Under the pieces are notes generated by a model. That model did not search any database. It was not told where the DNA came from and worked only from the letters and a program-made list of their open reading frames with translations. From Mytilus californianus (Eukaryota; Mollusca; Bivalvia; Mytilida; Mytilidae), in NCBI RefSeq assembly GCF_021869535.1, contig NW_026262581.1:113364771-113428770 (forward strand): DNA of 64,000 nt, written 5' to 3'. Position numbers and translations under genes: made by a program. Shown here in pieces: positions 60,285 to 64,000 of this stretch (position 1 is its first letter; the number at the start of each line of letters is the position of its first letter).

Positions 60285-60620
60285 TCCATGGACAGGAGAG
60301 GGGTAGGCGCCCACTGACATGTTTCACACCGAAAAATTCTTTGTGTGCTTATCCAAAGTCAGAAGCCTGTAGAAAAGTGGCTGTCGTTTGTTGCTGCTGT
60401 ATATCTTATTTGTTTTTCATTTATTATTTTGTTAGTTTTCTCGATTTGGTTATTTTACATTTGGCATTTCAAAGCCATCTATAGCTTACAATGTGGTATG
60501 GGTTTTGCTCATTGTTGAAGTCCATACGGGGACCTATAGTTTCTAGCTTCTACGTCATTTGGTTTCTGGTGGATAGGTTTCTCATTGGCACTGAGTCACA
60601 TCACATCTTCTTATAAAAAA
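60285..60620 (+). mobile_element. Copy of retroelement A (3' region)
   Basis: GACAGGAGAGGGGTAGGCGC, TGACATGTTTCACACCGAAA, TGCTTATCCAAAGTCAGAAG, CAATGTGGTATGGGTTTTGC, TCATTGTTGAAGTCCATACG, GGGACCTATAGTTTCTAGCT, then CATCACATCTTCTTATAAAA. A fairly complete 3' region of about 335 bp. Confidence 0.88.
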
Positions 60621-60649
60621 ATATGTATCCATTGCTGTTGGTTTGCCTG

Positions 60650-61000
60650 GGAGCGTTCGTGGTAGCGTGATTGCCTCGGTTGTGGGAGGTCGTGAGTTTG
60701 ATCCTCAGGCTGGTTTAATCAAAGACTTGAAAATTTGTTTTTGATAACTCTTCGCTAAGCACACGGCATTTAGGAGCAAGAAGAATAAAAAACAGGTCTA
60801 CTCGGAGTCAGAATAAAGTGTCTAAGAAGGGTGACATGTCTTCCTGCTGACTGTTACAATGTGAACTAGCACGTTTAAAAAATACGGATCAGTATAAAGC
60901 AGATTAGAAGTATTCTTATCACATTATCATGTTCTCGTCCTGAATTTGCGTTCAATTTACCATTGGATGTTAAACAGCTAGCAACCCATCTATCCATCGA
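60650..61000 (+). mobile_element. tRNA-derived SINE (RUDI-like, V-SINE type)
   Basis: The head resembles a tRNA with an internal pol III promoter: CGTGGTAGCGTGATTGCC (A-box region, about 60658-60675) and GAGTTTGATCCTC (B-box region, GGTTCGANTCC-like, near 60695). The body AATCAAAGACTTGAAAATTT, CTTCGCTAAGCACACGGCAT and TTAGGAGCAAG, and the end GTTAAACAGCTAGCAACCCA with a (CATC)-rich tail TCTATCCATC, match my memory of the widespread mollusc SINE named RUDI. It is diverged but close to full length. Confidence 0.77.
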
Positions 61001-61524
61001 GCGTCCCTAAGAAGGTAAATCGAGAGAAAACGCTTGTGTGTGTTAATTAAACAAATAAAGTTACATAACATATATTTTTAATGAAAGATCGATATATATT
61101 TGGACGACTACGAGCTCAACATTACTCGGCTATGGTTTTGCTTTAAAATTAAATTGTAGATGTAAAATTGCTATTTTCTCTTTACTGCAATAAGTATCTT
61201 TAAAGTAAAAAGGATACTAACGGGTTAATCTTTAATAAAGATTCGAGGAAACTAATATATCACCATGACCAAAACAAAAAAATCAAACAGACAAACACAA
61301 GTCCACAAAACTAGGCGAAATGTAAAAGCGAACACTACCGTTTCAATATTCGAGTGGATAGTGTTTACACTATAAGCTTTTTAACACAAATGCAGGTAAA
61401 TGGTATGTAAGTTGTTTTATTAAATATGACTTCAAATTAATATAGTGAAAGATTGAATACCCTTCGTGTATAGCTCCGAATCCTTGTCCTTGTTGGTTTT
61501 GTCAGTTCTTAATTCAACGTTTGT
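61001..61524. other. Non-coding stretch
   Basis: A weak R3-like string (ACAAAAAAATCAAACAGACA near 61273) may be a remnant. Otherwise nothing is recognised. Confidence 0.35.
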
Positions 61525-61612
61525 ATTAGGTTTTGGGCTTTCATGCACTTTGGTCGAGCATTACTGAAGAGACATAAATTGTCGAATGCGCATCTGGTGC
61601 AATAAAAGAATT
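61525..61612 (-). repeat. R4 dispersed repeat copy, inverted
   Basis: TTTGGTCGAGCATTACTGAA, GAGACATAAATTGTCGAATG and CGCATCTGGTGCAATAAAAG. Confidence 0.88.
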
Positions 61613-62439
61613 TCCGTTAATGCTATTCCTGGGCATTAAAATATTTCCCTGATCTGGAATCTATTCATTATTTTACAATATCACATTTAATTTTTAAGTC
61701 ATAATTAACAAGAGTTAACTTCTGAACACGTTTAATATGTCTAACTTTTTCTTAAACTTAATAGCATCAGCGTTATTCCCATTTCGTTGAAATCATGCAA
61801 AAATAACAGAATGGTTTTGATTTTTGCCACCGATTTAGGAGCAAGGTCATGTTGGCATTTCAACATGATTTCAAAAAGTAAATAAGTTCGACTTCGAAAA
61901 AACATATTTTTACTGTGAAAAGCACATATATTTCTTTTAATAATTTATTTTCCTCTTTTAAAACTATGGAAACTGATTGTTTTCCTGATATTGACAATAA
62001 TAGATGTGCTATCTTAACACAGAAAAGCAAAATGATCGATGTTCGCAGATGGCGGTATTTTGGGCAACTGCAAAATCTTCAATATAGGGTTATTTCTAGA
62101 ACAATACATAAAAGTTGAATTTTTAGAATTATGAAAAAAAAAAAAAAAAATGCCCTATAAACCATATATTTTTTTTTAATTTTTGGTCATGTAAATATCG
62201 ATCACCCAAGATATATTTCACTTTCAGAGCATTTTTTTATTTTTTGAGGATTTTTTAAGCATTGCAAATTTCTATAATTATTGCGCAACGTACCTCTAAG
62301 TTTTTGTCTGATTATTTTATAATTATTGTATCCTGTTCTATTTGGTTCATATGATATTTTGAAAAATTATATCATACACGAACCAAAAAATGTCATTTTG
62401 TTTAATTCTAGCAAAATTTTGAAATGTTTATTCTTGACC
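61613..62439. other. Non-coding stretch
   Basis: The open frame 61915-62118 has no recognised motif. A 17-base poly-A run lies at 62132-62149. It is internal to the 3.5-kb inverted-repeat interval. Confidence 0.35.
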
Positions 62440-62564
62440 TCTGACTTTGATTTAACGGAAATTGCACCGTAAGAATATTTTTACGACCAGGCAAAACAGA
62501 AGGTACAGAAAATAAACTTTCAAATGATATATAATATACCCGTGTGTTAGGTGGGTGCATTAAA
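62440..62564 (-). repeat. Right arm of the 3.5-kb spaced inverted repeat
   Basis: TTTTTACGACCAGGCAAAAC, TTTCAAATGATATATAATAT and GTGTGTTAGGTGGGTGCATT are complementary to 59045-59180. Confidence 0.75.
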
Positions 62565-62644
62565 GTCCTTAACTTAAGAGTCTTTTTGGAAAATATCACT
62601 CGTCTAAAAGGGTACGATAACAAACAATCCATTGAGGATGCCAG

Positions 62645-62755
62645 GTTATAACTGTGTTCGCCAGCGCGTTTCATCTACAAAAGACTCATCAGTGACGTTC
62701 GAATCAAAAAAGTTTAAAGGCCAAATAAAGAACGAAGTTGAAGAGCATTAATTCC
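62645..62755 (+). repeat. R4/R9 repeat copy
   Basis: GCCAGCGCGTTTCATCTACA, AAAGACTCATCAGTGACGTT and AACGAAGTTGAAGAGCATTA: the reverse complement of the distal part of 39740-40095. Confidence 0.85.
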
Positions 62756-63317
62756 GAACGGTTTTACTAATATGAGCTCTGCAAATTCACAATAATAGCT
62801 AAAGTAAATCATTCCGTCATTGTTTGAACCTTATTTGTACGAGGTTAAAAAAAGGAAGAAAAGCGAAACTCCCTGCGTCTTTCTCATGCTTAGTATGTTT
62901 AAATAGATATACGTATATATTTTTTATCCTGCAATTTAACATTTTTTTGTACCTCCCAAATGAAAAAACATTTCATAAATTTGCTGCATCTTAAGCGCTT
63001 TCATCTGGAATGTTCAAACACAAAAATAAAGCAGGTCAAGGATGTATAAGAACTTGAATACATGAAGACCTGTATGACCAAACTGGACATACAAAGACAG
63101 CAAAATCCACGTAGGGTCAGCTTTTACTAAGGGAGTTGGAGCCTTAGGTTCTAAATAGTTTCTAAATTTATCAACGGAGAATTTAATAATGGCATCGACA
63201 AAGTTTTAATGATACAAAATACATGATACATATAAATGTATGCACCATTATCCGTTTTAATCAGTGTTGTCAAATCAAACCTAAAACTGGGAATAAAACA
63301 TTAATAACATAAACGAT
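62756..63317. other. Non-coding stretch
   Basis: No gene or repeat recognised. Confidence 0.35.
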
Positions 63318-63465
63318 ATCAATTTTATTGGAGAAAATGCGCATTTCGGCAATTGAGTCTTCTCAATGATGCTCGACCAAAATTTGAAAGTCCAAACCCT
63401 AACTCAATCATTCAAAGAGCTTATAAAACTAAAAGGGATCAAAAGTAAAGCCAAACTCGCACACC
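63318..63465 (+). repeat. R4 dispersed repeat copy
   Basis: TATCAATTTTATTGGAGAAA, ATGCGCATTTCGGCAATTGA, TCTCAATGATGCTCGACCAA and AAAGTCCAAACCCTAACTC, then GGGATCAAAAGTAAAGCC. Shares its downstream part with 10001-10165. Confidence 0.88.
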
Positions 63466-63609
63466 GAATCAGAACTTTTTGAGAAACATATTAAGATATA
63501 GCAAAAAATATCCGTATTTTCATGCCCGAACCGAAGTACTAACTTCTGACCAAGTTATACCCTCGGGGAATAACGGCCAGCCAACAGAGTTATCAACCAG
63601 TGTTATTTA

Positions 63610-63665
63610 TAACATTAAGGATATCAATTTTATTGCACCAGATGTGCATTTCGATAATTGAAATC
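63610..63665 (+). repeat. R4 dispersed repeat fragment
   Basis: ATTAAGGATATCAATTTTAT, TGCACCAGATGTGCATTTCG and ATAATTGAAA: the start of R4 again, 290 bp after the previous copy and in the same orientation. Confidence 0.85.
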
Positions 63666-64000
63666 TTGAAGAAGAGAAATTAACTGATCGTAGCTTGCTT
63701 ACTATGGTAATTGATTCTTCAGTCATTTCATGACTTAAATGTTAGTAAATGTATCTGTCTTGTTTGAATGTCATTTATGTCATGAAAGAAAACGATCTGA
63801 AAGAGGATCTAACATGTTTCAGATTTTAAAAAGCAATTTCTTTCACCCCTTCATGCTAGTTTAGAAAGAGCGTACATTTTAGGTTTACAACGGGTCATAA
63901 CTTTAGAAGAGACTTCCAAGAATACTGCAGGGCAAGTTTGGTTCCAATTCGCTCATTCGTTTCAGGCAGGGAAAATATTTCTGAAAGGTATGCGATAAAC
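63666..64000. other. Non-coding end of window
   Basis: Nothing recognised. Confidence 0.35.

Overview
This window looks like AT-rich nuclear DNA from a bivalve mollusc, most likely a mussel of the Mytilus group. The evidence is one clear animal gene (a Di-Ras small GTPase behind a canonical splice acceptor), many dispersed repeats that I recognise from memory as common in mussel sequence, and a tRNA-derived SINE of the type described in bivalves (RUDI, V-SINE superfamily). I could not run any database search. Repeat families are given working names: 'element A', its relative R2, and R3, R4/R9, R7 and R8.

Only one intact protein-coding gene is supported: Di-Ras on the + strand at 38274-38870, a 198-residue protein whose whole coding region lies in one exon. 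A CRE-like inverted pair plus a TATA box lies about 0.9 kb upstream, followed by a possible very short first exon. The rest is intergenic or intronic DNA with transposon remains.

Layout. 0.5-2.3 kb: a ~35-bp minisatellite split by a 584-bp retroposon with a 13-bp target duplication, then a 169-bp MITE. 8-13 kb: two opposed copies of retroelement A; the minus copy keeps decayed reverse-transcriptase motifs and connects them to the short repeat that recurs through the window. 16-22 kb: duplications, hairpins, foldbacks and a TTAA-flanked MITE with ~90-bp inverted ends. 27.8-28.3 kb: a Tc1/mariner fossil carrying five identical 49-bp repeats. 31.8-33.4 kb: a young Tc1-like transposon with perfect 27-bp ends and one visible frameshift. 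37.3-38.9 kb: the Di-Ras locus. 40-44 kb: R9/R4, R2, A and R3 copies. 44.8-46.6 kb: a large 39-bp minisatellite with long open frames on both strands. 50-53 kb: a 599-bp inverted-end element, R7 copies, a second reverse-transcriptase fossil and R2. 56-63.7 kb: R8, A and R4 copies, the SINE, and a 3.5-kb interval bounded by inverted repeats.

The most informative pattern is that the commonest short repeat here appears to be the 3' end of a reverse-transcriptase element. Most copies share one end and are truncated to different lengths at the other. I found no CRISPR array, operon, rRNA gene or convincing tRNA gene. I saw no clearly new molecular system; the novelty is mostly repeat biology plus the possible alternative start of Di-Ras.
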